DNA of 64,000 nucleotides from Centipeda periodontii DSM 2778 (GCF_000213975.1 NZ_GL892076.1:1274252-1338251); one strand, 5' to 3'. Counted from the stretch's first letter, positions 35,789 through 46,847 are shown. The notes: generated from the letters alone by a model not told the origin. A program made the numbers and translations.

Positions 35789-37246
35789 GTGACCCAGTTT
35801 GATAAGCGAAATTTGTCGATGATGATGGATTTCTATGAGATGACGATGTCCTACGGATATTTTCATCAGCGGGACGGCGACATGCGTGTCGCGTTTGATC
35901 TCTTTTTCCGCTCCGTTCCCGATAAGGGCGGCTATGCAGTCTTTGCAGGACTCGAGCACGTCATTGAGTTTGTAGAGAATCTTGCGTTTTCAGACGAGGA
36001 TATTGATTATTTCCGTCAGCAGAAGCTGTTTTCCGAGGAGTTTTTGACCTTCCTGCGCGACTTTCACTTTCGTGGGGATATTTATGCTGTGCCGGAGGGC
36101 ACGATCATCTATCCCGACGAGCCGCTGCTGACGATTGTTGCGCCGATCATCGACGCGCAGCTGATTGAAACGGCGATCCTCGCGCAGATCAATCATCAGT
36201 CGCTGATTGCCACAAAGGCGTCGCGTATTGTGCGTGCAGCAGAGGGACGGTGCGTTTCGGATTTTGGTGCACGGCGCGCGCACAACATGGATGCGGCGAC
36301 GTATGGTGCGCGTGCGGCGTACATCGGCGGCGTCGACATGACGGCGACAGTCTCGGCGGGGCAGCAGTTCGGTATTCCCATCTCGGGAACGATGGCGCAC
36401 AGCTGGGTCATGTTCTTTGAGGATGAGTTCACTGCATTCAAGAACTATGCCGAGATCTATCCGCAGGCGACGGTGCTCCTCGTCGACACCTACGATGTGA
36501 TTCACTCAGGGATTCCGAATGCCGTCCGCACAGCGCATGAGGTCTTGGAACCGCAGGGACATCGTCTTGTGGGCGTGCGTATCGACTCGGGTGACCTTGC
36601 GTATCTCTCAAAACGCATTCGCACCATGCTCGATGACGCAGGACTTGCAGACTGTAAGATCATCCTGTCGAACAGTCTTGATGAGTTCACGATCTCCTCG
36701 CTTCTGCTCCAAGGCGCGAGCGTGGACAGCTTCGGTGTGGGGGAACGGCTGATCACGGCGAAATCCGATCCCGTTTTCGGTGCGGTTTATAAGCTCGTCG
36801 CCGTGGAGAAAGACGGTGTCTTCACGCCGCGCATCAAGATGTCCGAGAATGTGGAGAAGCTGACCAATCCGGGGCTCAAGGACCTCTATCGCATCTATGA
36901 CAGCCATGGCAAGGCGGTTGCGGACATGCTTGCCATGCGGGGCGAGGAGATTGATCTCGGGAAGCCATTCCGCTATGTCGATCCGATCAAGCCGTGGAAG
37001 AATCGCTTCTTCGAGGGCTTTTCGGCGTTGAATCTTCGCCGCCTCTATATGCGCGCGGGCAAGCGTGTGGAGAAAATGCCGTCCCTGCATGAGATTCGCG
37101 CCTATGTGCAAAAGCAGCTCGCCGAGGAGATCTGGCCGGAGGAGCAGCGGTTTGAAAATCCGCACCGGCACTACCTCGATATGACGCCGACATATTACGA
37201 ACTCAAGATGGGGCTGCTCGACGATATACGCGGCAGGCACAGCTAA
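35789..37246 (+). CDS. pncB: Nicotinate phosphoribosyltransferase
   Basis: Converts nicotinate and PRPP to nicotinate mononucleotide in the NAD salvage pathway. The 485 residues have YEMTMSYGYFHQR at the start, VSDFGARRAHNMDAATYGARAAYIGG and GTMAHSWVMFFEDE (catalytic His region), and VRIDSGDLAYLSKRIR with ILSNSLDEFTISSLLLQGASVDSFGVGERL for phosphate binding. The start is GTG 35789, 8 bases after aggggg. aroE follows directly. Confidence 0.93.
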   Translation: MTQFDKRNLSMMMDFYEMTMSYGYFHQRDGDMRVAFDLFFRSVPDKGGYAVFAGLEHVIEFVENLAFSDEDIDYFRQQKLFSEEFLTFLRDFHFRGDIYAVPEGTIIYPDEPLLTIVAPIIDAQLIETAILAQINHQSLIATKASRIVRAAEGRCVSDFGARRAHNMDAATYGARAAYIGGVDMTATVSAGQQFGIPISGTMAHSWVMFFEDEFTAFKNYAEIYPQATVLLVDTYDVIHSGIPNAVRTAHEVLEPQGHRLVGVRIDSGDLAYLSKRIRTMLDDAGLADCKIILSNSLDEFTISSLLLQGASVDSFGVGERLITAKSDPVFGAVYKLVAVEKDGVFTPRIKMSENVEKLTNPGLKDLYRIYDSHGKAVADMLAMRGEEIDLGKPFRYVDPIKPWKNRFFEGFSALNLRRLYMRAGKRVEKMPSLHEIRAYVQKQLAEEIWPEEQRFENPHRHYLDMTPTYYELKMGLLDDIRGRHS

Positions 37247-37255
37247 AGGATGCAG

Positions 37256-38116
37256 ATGATTACAGGAAAAACAAAACTGCTCGGCGTTCTTGGCGCGCCC
37301 ATCGGGCACAGCCTCTCGCCGATCATACAGAATGAAGCCCTGCGTGCAGCAGGGCTTGACTATGTGTATGCGGCGCTGCCCGTACGCGCGGATGCACTCA
37401 CGTCGGCAGTACATGGACTGCGTGACGCAGGCATTGCGGGCTTCAATGTGACGATCCCGTTTAAGACGGAGATCATTCCGCTGATGGATGATCTGAGTGA
37501 GGATGCACGACGCATTCATGCGGTCAATACGGTCGTCGTCGAGGAGAATGGCAGGCTCGTCGGGCACAATACGGATGTCACGGGCTTCCTCGCAGGATTT
37601 GCGGAGCGCGGTATCGCACTCGCGGGAAAAAAAGCCGTTCTGATCGGTGCGGGTGGAGCCGCGCGCGCGGTACTCTGGGGACTGCTGCGCAGCGGCGTTT
37701 CCTTGGTCGTGATCGGTGTACGAAGTGCCCAAAAGGGCGCGGCACTCGCGGCGGATTTTGCGGCAGACGGGGATGTACGGGCATATGCCTTTGACGATCC
37801 CGCGTTCACGTCTGCATTGGGCTCTGCCGATATCATCGTACAGACGACACCACTCGGCATGACACCGCATGTGGGGGAGATGCCGCCCGTGGATGTCGCG
37901 GCGATAAAATCCTCTGCCGTGTTCTACGATCTCATCTATACGCCCGCCGAGACGCGTTTTCTGCGCGCGGCAGCAGCACATGGTCACGAGACGATCAACG
38001 GGGAGACAATGCTTGTGGCGCAGGGTGCGGAGGCTTTTTTCCTCTGGACGGGCGTGCGTCCCGATATGGAACTGATGAAGCGTGTGCTGCGTGAGGAACT
38101 TGTACGTAGAGGATAA
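37256..38116 (+). CDS. aroE: Shikimate dehydrogenase
   Basis: NADPH-dependent reduction of 3-dehydroshikimate. The 286 residues have the substrate site GAPIGHSLSPIIQNEAL, FNVTIPFKTEIIP with the catalytic Lys, HNTDVTGF, the dinucleotide-binding GAGGAARAVLWGLL and a C-terminal GAEAFFLWTGVRPD. The ATG at 37256 is 6 bases after aaagga; the ATG at 37250 overlaps that ribosome site and is less likely. It follows pncB by 9 bases. Confidence 0.95.
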   Translation: MITGKTKLLGVLGAPIGHSLSPIIQNEALRAAGLDYVYAALPVRADALTSAVHGLRDAGIAGFNVTIPFKTEIIPLMDDLSEDARRIHAVNTVVVEENGRLVGHNTDVTGFLAGFAERGIALAGKKAVLIGAGGAARAVLWGLLRSGVSLVVIGVRSAQKGAALAADFAADGDVRAYAFDDPAFTSALGSADIIVQTTPLGMTPHVGEMPPVDVAAIKSSAVFYDLIYTPAETRFLRAAAAHGHETINGETMLVAQGAEAFFLWTGVRPDMELMKRVLREELVRRG

Positions 38117-38124
38117 TTCCTGTT

Positions 38125-38153
38125 TTGAAAATCTCTTGCTTTTGTGATATAGT
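38125..38153 (+). promoter_or_regulatory. Promoter of tgt-yajC-secDF unit
   Basis: TTGAAA (38125-38130), a 17-bp spacer and TATAGT (38148-38153), 30 bp before tgt. Confidence 0.75.
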
Positions 38154-38182
38154 ATAGCTTGTTTTAAGATGGGGGTGTATGA

Positions 38183-39304
<1,122 letters not shown>

Positions 39305-39330
39305 CTTTATCGAATAAAGGAGTTGTATTT

Positions 39331-39609
39331 ATGGATGCAGAAATGATGGCACAGCTGAGTTCGTGGGGACCCATTATCATATTGGTGCTCTTCTTCTACT
39401 TCCTCCTCTACCGTCCGCAGAAGCAGGCGCAGAAGAAGCGTGAGGCAATGCTCGGTGCGCTCAAGGTCGGTGACGAGATCATTACGCTCGGCGGTATGCA
39501 CGGCAAGATCACGGCGCTGAATGACCAGACTGTGACACTGTGCGTGGCGGACGGCGTCAGCATCGTGTTCGAGCGCTCGGCGATCAGTGCGGTGAACACG
39601 CCGGAGTGA
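39331..39609 (+). CDS. yajC: Preprotein translocase subunit YajC
   Basis: A 92-residue accessory protein of the Sec translocon, with one membrane helix (about 8-28) followed by the family pattern YRPQKQAQKKREAMLGALKVGDEIITLGGMHGKI. The ATG at 39331 follows aaaggag. Its position before secD-secF is typical, though a folate gene is interposed here. Confidence 0.95.
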   Translation: MDAEMMAQLSSWGPIIILVLFFYFLLYRPQKQAQKKREAMLGALKVGDEIITLGGMHGKITALNDQTVTLCVADGVSIVFERSAISAVNTPE

Positions 39610-39618
39610 TCGAGCGGC

Positions 39619-40206
39619 ATGATAGATGAGTTCTTAACTGAACAAAAGAATATGCTGCGGCGGGAAATGCTTGCCCGCCGCCGTGCATTTTCAGCGGAGG
39701 AACGCCGACGCGCGAGTCAGATCATATGCGCGCGTGCGATGACAGTGCCGGCACTGCAAAATGCACGAACGATAATGCTCTATGCGTCGACGGCGGAGGA
39801 GATCGACCTTGCTCCGCTGACGGAACGTCTGCTGTCCGAGGGACGGCGCATTGCCCTCCCGCGCATTGTGGGCAAGGGGTTGATGGAGGCGTGGGAACTA
39901 CCCGCTATGGACGCGCTGATGGAGGGGGCGTTCGGCATTTTGACGCCGGACACTGTGCGCTCTGTGCGTATCCCGGCGGGTGAGATCGATGTCGTTATCG
40001 TTCCGGGCGCGGCATTCGCCGCAGATGGGGGGCGGCTCGGACTCGGCGGCGGCTATTATGACCGCTTTCTGCCGCAGGCGGAGCGTGCTCTTCGGCTCGT
40101 GCTTGCCTTTGATTTTCAAATCGCTCCCGATATTCCTATGGGCGTGCAGGATGCCCGCGTCGATATCATTTTGACCGAGCGGCGCACGATCTCCTGCAAA
40201 GAATGA
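39619..40206 (+). CDS. 5-formyltetrahydrofolate cyclo-ligase
   Basis: Converts 5-formyl-THF to 5,10-methenyl-THF with ATP. The 195 residues have the N-terminal basic helix (KNMLRREMLARRRAFS), IMLYASTAEEIDLAPL, EIDVVIVPGAAFAADGGRLGLGGGYYDRFLP (ATP/folate signature) and a C-terminal VDIILTERR strand. It sits 9 bases after yajC and 29 bases before secD, presumably on the same transcript. Confidence 0.92.
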   Translation: MIDEFLTEQKNMLRREMLARRRAFSAEERRRASQIICARAMTVPALQNARTIMLYASTAEEIDLAPLTERLLSEGRRIALPRIVGKGLMEAWELPAMDALMEGAFGILTPDTVRSVRIPAGEIDVVIVPGAAFAADGGRLGLGGGYYDRFLPQAERALRLVLAFDFQIAPDIPMGVQDARVDIILTERRTISCKE

Positions 40207-40235
40207 AAAACTTTGAGGAAGAGGTGTGAGGTCTG

Positions 40236-41495
40236 TTGAGACAACATAGTCTGTTAAAGCTCGTGATTTCGGTTGCCGTCATCATCTGTGTATTTTTTTT
40301 CCTAGTGCAGCCGCTCGCGGGTTCGATTCGGCAGGGACTTGACCTGCAGGGCGGAACGCACGTCGTTCTGGAGGCGGTCGACACGGCGCAGGCACAGGTC
40401 AACGACGATGCCATGAACCGCGTGGTCGCCATCATGGAGAAGCGCGTCAACTCGCTTGGACTGACCGAGCCGATCATTCAGCGTGAGGGCGAGTGGCGTG
40501 TCATCATCGAATTGCCGGGCATCAAGGATCCCGATGCGGCGATCCGGACCATCGGCAAGACGGCGATGCTCGAGTTCCGCGATGAAGAGGGGAATACGGT
40601 GCTGACCGGCACGGATCTGAAGGATGCGCAGGCGTCCACGAATCCGCAGACGGGGCAGAACGTCGTCAACCTCGAATTCTCGGACGAGGGCGCACAGAAA
40701 TTTGCCGACCTCACGATGAAGAACGTCGGACGTACGATCGCGATCCTCTTGGACGGTGAAGTTCTCACCGCACCAAATGTGCGCGAGCCGATCCTTGGCG
40801 GGCGTGCGGAGATCACGGGGCAGAAGACGCTTGAGGAGGCACAGAACCTCGCAGTTGTCCTGCGCAGCGGTGCACTCCCTGTAAAGGTGGAGATCATCGA
40901 GACGCGTACGGTCGGACCGACGCTCGGACAGGACTCGAAGGATAAGTCGCAGTTCGCCTTTGTGGTCGGACTCGGGGCAGTCGTTCTGTTCATGATCTTT
41001 TTCTACCATCTCTCGGGTTTTATCGCAGACGTAGCACTGATGGCGTACACAGTTATGCTGCTCGGCATTCTCTATCTGATGGATGCGACACTGACACTCC
41101 CGGGCGTCGCGGGCATTATCCTCTCGATCGGTATGGCGGTCGATGCGAACGTGCTCATCTTCGAGCATTTCAAGGAGGAGTACCAAGTCAACCGGAAGTC
41201 CCTGCGCCTTGCGATGGATGCCGGATTCAAGCGTGCGTTTACGACAATCTTTGACTCGAATGTGACGACGCTGATCGCGGCGGGCGTGCTCTTCTTCCTC
41301 GGGACGGGTACAATCCGCGGGTTTGCGATCACGCTCGGGGTCGGAACGATCCTCTCGATGTTTACGGCGATCACGCTGACGCAGTACCTGCTGAAGCTCA
41401 TGATCAACTCGAAGCTGTCCGAGAACCCCTCACTCTACGGCGCGAACGGCTTTATGCTCGGTGTCAAAAAGAAAGGAGATGAGAAGAATGCCTAA
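40236..41495 (+). CDS. secD: Protein translocase subunit SecD
   Basis: Proton-driven partner of SecYEG. The 419 residues carry an N-terminal helix (about 8-28), a periplasmic domain (about 30-245, with GLDLQGGTHVVLEAVD and RTIAILLDGEVLTAPNVREPI) and five further helices with GIILSIGMAVDANVLIFEHFKEE, the proton-path motif. The start is TTG 40236, with gaggtgtgag upstream. It overlaps secF by 8 bases. Confidence 0.95.
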   Translation: MRQHSLLKLVISVAVIICVFFFLVQPLAGSIRQGLDLQGGTHVVLEAVDTAQAQVNDDAMNRVVAIMEKRVNSLGLTEPIIQREGEWRVIIELPGIKDPDAAIRTIGKTAMLEFRDEEGNTVLTGTDLKDAQASTNPQTGQNVVNLEFSDEGAQKFADLTMKNVGRTIAILLDGEVLTAPNVREPILGGRAEITGQKTLEEAQNLAVVLRSGALPVKVEIIETRTVGPTLGQDSKDKSQFAFVVGLGAVVLFMIFFYHLSGFIADVALMAYTVMLLGILYLMDATLTLPGVAGIILSIGMAVDANVLIFEHFKEEYQVNRKSLRLAMDAGFKRAFTTIFDSNVTTLIAAGVLFFLGTGTIRGFAITLGVGTILSMFTAITLTQYLLKLMINSKLSENPSLYGANGFMLGVKKKGDEKNA

Positions 41496-42405
41496 GTTCG
41501 ATATTGCAGGACATCGTAAAATTTGGTTTCTCATCTCTCTGATTCTCATTATTCCGGGCTTTATCTGCATGGGCGTGCGCGGCTTCAATTTCGGCATCGA
41601 CTTCACGGGCGGCACGATCATCGATCTGCGTTTCGAGCAGCCGGTGACACTCACCGATGTGCGTTCAAGTCTTGCGCAGTACGGACTGGACGGCAGTACG
41701 ATCCAGCTCGCGGGCGCGGAGTCCGGCATCGAGTCCTCCGAGAATGTCATGATCCGTACGGTTGATCTTGAGGAGAATCAGCGCAAGGAGGTCATGGCAT
41801 CACTCACGAAGGATGTCGGAACCTATACGGTGCTGCGCGAGGAGAAGGTCGGCGCGACAATCGGCGGCGAGTTGATTACGAACGCGGTGCTCGCGCTTGT
41901 GATCTCGTGGGCGCTTATCATCCTCTACGTCGCCTATCGCTTTGAATGGCGCTTTGGCGTATCGGCGGTGCTCGCACTGATCCATGACATCATCATTGTG
42001 CTTGCAGTGTTTTCGTTCACACAGCGGCAGATTGATTCGTCCTTTATCGCGGCGCTCTTAACGATCGTTGGTTACTCGATCAACGATACCATCGTTATCT
42101 TTGACCGCATCCGCGAGAATCTGAAGCTGCATTTCCGCCGCGGTGGCGATGTGAACGAGCTCGTCAACCGTTCCATCTATCAGACATTGACGCGCTCGCT
42201 GTATACGGTGTTTACGGTTCTGTTTACGACATTTGCACTGTACTGGTTCGGCGGTGAGACGACGAAGGACTTCGCGTTCGCACTCCTCGTCGGCTTTGCG
42301 AGCGGCTGCTACTCCTCCATCTTCATTGCGAGCCAACTCTGGATCGAGCTGCGCAATCGCACGGAGCGGCGCCCTGCTGCGAAACCGGCAGCGGTGGAGG
42401 GATAG
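41488..42405 (+). CDS. secF: Protein translocase subunit SecF
   Basis: A 305-residue, six-helix partner of SecD. Motifs: GFNFGIDFTGGTIIDLRF after the first helix and TIVGYSINDTIVIFDRIREN in the fourth. The ATG at 41488 follows aaaggagat inside the secD end and was preferred over ATG 41461. Confidence 0.95.
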   Translation: MPKFDIAGHRKIWFLISLILIIPGFICMGVRGFNFGIDFTGGTIIDLRFEQPVTLTDVRSSLAQYGLDGSTIQLAGAESGIESSENVMIRTVDLEENQRKEVMASLTKDVGTYTVLREEKVGATIGGELITNAVLALVISWALIILYVAYRFEWRFGVSAVLALIHDIIIVLAVFSFTQRQIDSSFIAALLTIVGYSINDTIVIFDRIRENLKLHFRRGGDVNELVNRSIYQTLTRSLYTVFTVLFTTFALYWFGGETTKDFAFALLVGFASGCYSSIFIASQLWIELRNRTERRPAAKPAAVEG

Positions 42406-42421
42406 TGCCGTAATCCCAAAG

Positions 42422-42461
42422 CCTCCCCTGTGCGAGGGGCCCGCAGGGCGGTGGAAGGGGC
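42422..42461. repeat. REP-like double palindrome, copy 3, after secF
   Basis: CCTCCCCTGTGCGAGGGG, then CCCGCAGGGCGGTGGAAGGGGC. Diverged from the copies at 18253 and 30184 in the arms, but it keeps the GCGGTGGAAGGGGC tail. It is followed 29 bases later by a TGCACGAA-type hairpin. Confidence 0.6.
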
Positions 42462-42490
42462 GATTGTATCGGTACATTCGACATAAAGAT

Positions 42491-42530
42491 AGGGCTGTTG
42501 CACGAAACGAAATAACGTGCATCAGCCTCT
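42491..42530 (+). terminator. Terminator after secF with TGCACGAA-type hairpin
   Basis: GGCTGTTGCACG pairs with CGTGCATCAGCC (one mismatch) around an 11-base loop, followed by tctctttag. It resembles the hairpins at 22224 and 30243. Confidence 0.6.
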
Positions 42531-42560
42531 CTTTAGTTATTGTGGAAAAGGGGGGAGACG

Positions 42561-44540
42561 ATGCTGAAAGAATGGATTGTGCACGAGGAAACGGCAGAGG
42601 GAGCCGCGCTCGCACGCGAGATTGGTACGGCGCCGATCATCGGACAGATCCTTTGGAACAGAGGGATATGCTCGGCAGAGGCGGCACGTGCCTTCCTGCA
42701 TCCGGAGGACGAGCCGTTTCATGATCCGTTTCTCATGATGGACATGAAGAAGGCTGTGCAGCGCATTTTGAAGGCGATTCATGGCGGAGAGCGGATTGTC
42801 GTCTATGGGGATTACGATGTGGATGGGATGACCTCGACCACGTTGCTCATGAAGAACATCCGTGCACTCGGCGGCAAGGTCTCCTACTACATCCCGAATC
42901 GCTTCACGGAGGGCTATGGGATCAACGGAGCGGCGCTCCGGCAGATCGCGGCAGAGGGGGGCGGACTCCTCGTTACCGTCGACTGCGGCATCTCATCTGT
43001 TGATGTTGTCGCAGAGATGGATACGGAGATGGACATCATCATCACCGATCATCATCTTCCCGGGAGCATGCTACCGCCCGCCTATGCCGTCATCAATCCG
43101 CATCGTACCGACTGTTTCTATCCATTCAAGGAACTTGCGGGTGTCGGCGTTGCCTTCAAGCTCGTGCAGGCGCTGTGGCAGGAGGAAGAGCAGTGGCACT
43201 ATGCGGATGATATGGACATTGCCGCACTCGGGACGGTCGCCGACCTTGTCCCGCTTGTTGGGGAGAACCGCAAGATCGTTCAGCTGGGGCTTACGGCTAT
43301 GTCAGCACATCCCTGTGAGGGCATCGAAGCACTGATCCGTGTTGCGGGTCTTGAGGGAAAGGCAATCAATACGGGCATGGTCGGCTTCCAGCTTGCCCCG
43401 CGCCTCAATGCGGCGGGGCGCATCGAGACCGCGCGGCGCGGCGTGGAACTCCTCATCTCCGAGGATGTGCGGGAGGCAGACCGCATCGCGGGTGAGCTGA
43501 ATGCGCTCAACACAGAGCGCCGTGATCTCGAGCAGGATATCCTCACCGAAGCGGAGGAAATGCTTGCAGACTTTACGCCCGATGTGCCCGCGATCGTCGT
43601 CGCGGGGGAGGATTGGAACTCCGGCGTCATCGGCATTGTCGCATCCCGTCTTGTCGAGAAATACTACCGTCCGAGCATTGTCCTCACACGGCAGGGCGAT
43701 GTCTACAAGGGCTCGTGCCGCAGCATCGCGGGGCTCCATCTGTATGAGGCACTTGCTGCGTGCAGGGACACGATCATCCAGTTTGGCGGTCACGAGATGG
43801 CGGCGGGCTTGACACTTGCGCGCGATCGTGTAGAGGATTTTCGTACGGCATTCGCGAATTATGTAAAGAGTCACTTGGAAATTGAGGACTTCACGCCAAA
43901 AATTTTGATCGAGGGATTGGTTGCGCCGACGGACTGGACGCTCAGGGCGGTGGAGGAGCTTGCACTGCTCGAACCGTATGGCATGGGCAACCCGCGCCCC
44001 GTGTTCGGCGTCCGTGATCTCCGCCCGCAGTCGGCAGCGGCGATTGGTGCCGAGGGGAAGCATCTGCGCATGGAGGTCGGTACGCGGGAGCGCCGCGTCG
44101 CCGCGCTCTACTGGAATGCGGGGGAACTCGCTGAGACCATGACCGAGGAGGCGAGCGATCTCGCCTACACGCCGAACATCAACGAATGGCAGGGCACACG
44201 CTCCGTGCAGTGCATGGTCGATTCCATCATGCCTGCTACACAGGAGCGCGTCTTTCCGAATCGCGACCTGCTCAAAGTCGTTTACACATTTCTCAAGAGG
44301 CTCAGCGTGGAAGATGGGCAGATTTCGTACAATCTAGCCGCGCTTACGCGGCGGTTCTCGCGTGAAAACGGGCATATCTCGTGCTATACAATGGAAACCT
44401 CCCTGTGTATTTTCCGTGAACTCGGACTGCTCATATCCCTGCCCGAGGGAGGATGGCGCTTCACCTCGCCGGCAGGCAAGCTCGAACTCATGGATGCGCC
44501 GACCTTTCGTCGGCATGAGGAAAGAAAGGGTGACGTGTAG
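42561..44540 (+). CDS. recJ: Single-stranded-DNA-specific exonuclease RecJ
   Basis: 5'-3' exonuclease of recombination and mismatch repair. The 659 residues have the DHH-family motifs VVYGDYDVDGMTSTTLL, VTVDCGISS and ITDHHLPG, then the DHHA1 domain (VVAGEDWNSGVIGIVASRL, FGGHEMAAGLTL) and an OB-like and C-terminal extension. The ATG at 42561 follows ggggggag. rel starts on the next base after the stop. Confidence 0.95.
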   Translation: MLKEWIVHEETAEGAALAREIGTAPIIGQILWNRGICSAEAARAFLHPEDEPFHDPFLMMDMKKAVQRILKAIHGGERIVVYGDYDVDGMTSTTLLMKNIRALGGKVSYYIPNRFTEGYGINGAALRQIAAEGGGLLVTVDCGISSVDVVAEMDTEMDIIITDHHLPGSMLPPAYAVINPHRTDCFYPFKELAGVGVAFKLVQALWQEEEQWHYADDMDIAALGTVADLVPLVGENRKIVQLGLTAMSAHPCEGIEALIRVAGLEGKAINTGMVGFQLAPRLNAAGRIETARRGVELLISEDVREADRIAGELNALNTERRDLEQDILTEAEEMLADFTPDVPAIVVAGEDWNSGVIGIVASRLVEKYYRPSIVLTRQGDVYKGSCRSIAGLHLYEALAACRDTIIQFGGHEMAAGLTLARDRVEDFRTAFANYVKSHLEIEDFTPKILIEGLVAPTDWTLRAVEELALLEPYGMGNPRPVFGVRDLRPQSAAAIGAEGKHLRMEVGTRERRVAALYWNAGELAETMTEEASDLAYTPNINEWQGTRSVQCMVDSIMPATQERVFPNRDLLKVVYTFLKRLSVEDGQISYNLAALTRRFSRENGHISCYTMETSLCIFRELGLLISLPEGGWRFTSPAGKLELMDAPTFRRHEERKGDV

Positions 44541-46772
44541 ATGTCGGACGATGCACAGAGGGCTGTCACCCTCGATATGATTTTGGAAAAGGTGCACTCC
44601 TATCAGGCAGATGCCGATCTTGAGAAGATACGGAGGGCGTATGTCTATGCGGAGAAGGCCCACAGCGGGCAAGTGCGCATCTCGGGCGATGCGTACATTA
44701 TGCACCCGCTCAATGTCGCCTACATCCTCACCTCACTCCACCTCGACGATGAGACCATCTGCGCCGCGCTCCTGCACGATGTCGTGGAGGATACCTGTGC
44801 GACGCTCGAGGAGATGGAGGCGCAGTTCGGCAAGAACATCATGGAACTCATCGACGGTGTGACGAAGCTCGGGCGGATCGAGTATATGTCCAAGGAGGAC
44901 GTCAAACTCGAGAACTACCGCAAGATGTTTCTCGCGATGGCGAAGGACATCCGCGTCATCATGATCAAGCTCGCCGACCGTCTGCACAACATGCGGACGC
45001 TGAAATATATGCGTGAGGACAAGCGTCATCGCATCGCAAAAGAAACGCTCGAGGTCTATGCGCCTCTTGCGAACCGTCTCGGTATCTCCAACATCAAGGT
45101 GGAGCTCGAGGATCTCTGCCTGCGCTACCTCGAACCCGAGGCGTACTATGCTCTTGTCGAGGAGGTCAAGCACAAGCGACAGGAGCGTCAGGATTTCATA
45201 CGCGAGTCCATTCAGCAGATTCGCGAGAAACTTGAGGTGGCCGGAATCGAGGCAGAGATCAAGGGCAGGGCGAAGCACTTTTATAGCATCTACCGCAAGA
45301 TGAAACGCGATAACAAGAGCGTCAACGAGATCTATGACCTTTCAGCGGTACGCGTGCTCGTCTCCTCCGTCAAGGACTGCTACGGCGTCCTCGGCGTCAT
45401 TCACGCAATGTGGAAGCCGATCCCCGGCAGATTCAAGGACTACATCGCCATGCCGAAGTCCAACGGCTATCAGTCGCTCCACACGACCGTCATGACGCAT
45501 GGGGATCCGCTCGAGATCCAGATCCGCACGAAGGCGATGCATCAGGTCTCCGAGTTTGGCATTGCCGCACATTGGAAATACAAGGAGGCGGGGCGTAGCA
45601 TCGGTGCGACGGACGAGAACGACCAGAAGATGTCGTGGCTGCGCCAGATGGTCAGTCTGCAACAGGAATACGACGATCCGAAGGAATTCTTCGAGGCCTT
45701 GAAACTGGATGTGTTCTCTGACGAGGTCTTTGTCTTTACCCCGCGCGGTGATGTCATCGACCTGCCGAAGGGCTCGAACCCGATCGACTTCGCCTATCAC
45801 ATTCACACGGAGATCGGTCATCACTGCGTCGGCGCAAAGGTCAACGGAAAGATTGTGCCGCTCGAGTACAAACTCAAGAACGGCGATATCGTGTCCATTG
45901 TCACGAACAAGGCAAGCAACGGCCCGAGCCCCGACTGGCTCAACACAGTTGCCTCATCTGCGACACGCGGTAAGATCCGTGCATGGTTCAAAAAGGAGAA
46001 CCGCGAGGAGAATGTCGAGCGCGGGATGAACCTTATCCGTGATGAGGCAAAGCGCCTCGGCTACGCACCGAAGGAGCTGATGGCGGGTGGACGCCTCGGT
46101 AAGGTTGCAGAGAAACTCAACGTGCAGACAGAGGATGATCTGCTCGCTGCGCTCGGTTACGGCGGCGTGACTCTGCGCGGCGTAATGACGAAGCTCATCG
46201 AGCTGCACCAGCAGTCCATCAAGGACAGCACGCCGCCCGAGGTCTCGCAGATGCTGTCCGAACTCAAAGCGCCGCGTCGGGGCAAGCGGAAGAAGGCGAG
46301 TCACGGTGTCCTCGTCGAGGGTGAGGGCGGCTACCTCGTGCGCCTCGCGCGATGCTGCAATCCCATCCCGGGCGATCCGATTACGGGTTACATCACACGC
46401 GGGCGAGGGGTCTCTGTCCATCGCTCCGACTGCCCGAACGTTCTCAATGATACCGAGTTTACGCGCGTGATCGAGGTAAGCTGGGACATCGGACTCGACA
46501 AAGAGTACACCGTCGGCATCGAGATCATCTGCAATGACCGCAACGGCATGCTTGCCGAGCTCCTCGCCGTGCCCGCCGAGATGAAGGTCAACATCCATAC
46601 GGTCAACGCGACACCGAACCGTCGGAACAAGACATCGACCGTCCTCCTCGGACTCAACGTCAGCAACATTGACCAGATCACGCAGGTCATGACGCGCATG
46701 CGCCTGCTCAAGGATGTCTATCGCGTCACGCGCACGCTGGGAAGCAGCGGTCTTCCGAATGGTGATGTGTAA
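44541..46772 (+). CDS. rel: Bifunctional (p)ppGpp synthetase/hydrolase Rel
   Basis: Stringent-response enzyme. The 743 residues have an HD hydrolase domain (about 30-200; AALLHDVVEDT, GVTKLGRIEYMSKEDVK), a synthetase domain (about 235-360; GRFKDYIAMPKSNGYQSLHT, EIQIRTKAMHQVSEFGIAAHW), a TGS domain (about 390-460; VFVFTPRGDVIDLPKGSNPIDFAYHIHT) and a C-terminal ACT domain (about 665-740). The intact HD motif and the RFKD motif fit the bifunctional Firmicute-type enzyme rather than synthetase-only RelA. It directly abuts recJ. Confidence 0.95.
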   Translation: MSDDAQRAVTLDMILEKVHSYQADADLEKIRRAYVYAEKAHSGQVRISGDAYIMHPLNVAYILTSLHLDDETICAALLHDVVEDTCATLEEMEAQFGKNIMELIDGVTKLGRIEYMSKEDVKLENYRKMFLAMAKDIRVIMIKLADRLHNMRTLKYMREDKRHRIAKETLEVYAPLANRLGISNIKVELEDLCLRYLEPEAYYALVEEVKHKRQERQDFIRESIQQIREKLEVAGIEAEIKGRAKHFYSIYRKMKRDNKSVNEIYDLSAVRVLVSSVKDCYGVLGVIHAMWKPIPGRFKDYIAMPKSNGYQSLHTTVMTHGDPLEIQIRTKAMHQVSEFGIAAHWKYKEAGRSIGATDENDQKMSWLRQMVSLQQEYDDPKEFFEALKLDVFSDEVFVFTPRGDVIDLPKGSNPIDFAYHIHTEIGHHCVGAKVNGKIVPLEYKLKNGDIVSIVTNKASNGPSPDWLNTVASSATRGKIRAWFKKENREENVERGMNLIRDEAKRLGYAPKELMAGGRLGKVAEKLNVQTEDDLLAALGYGGVTLRGVMTKLIELHQQSIKDSTPPEVSQMLSELKAPRRGKRKKASHGVLVEGEGGYLVRLARCCNPIPGDPITGYITRGRGVSVHRSDCPNVLNDTEFTRVIEVSWDIGLDKEYTVGIEIICNDRNGMLAELLAVPAEMKVNIHTVNATPNRRNKTSTVLLGLNVSNIDQITQVMTRMRLLKDVYRVTRTLGSSGLPNGDV

Positions 46773-46791
46773 GCCTGTAAACAAAAAGTCA

Positions 46792-46836
46792 AGCCCCTAG
46801 ACGAAAAAATCTACGCCAATCTGAGGGGCTGTTTTA
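46792..46836 (+). terminator. Terminator after rel
   Basis: AGCCCCT (46792-46798) pairs with AGGGGCT (46824-46830), with a long loop, followed by GTTTTA. It lies between rel and the convergent tpsB remnant. Confidence 0.6.
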
Positions 46837-46847
46837 TCAGTGATTCC

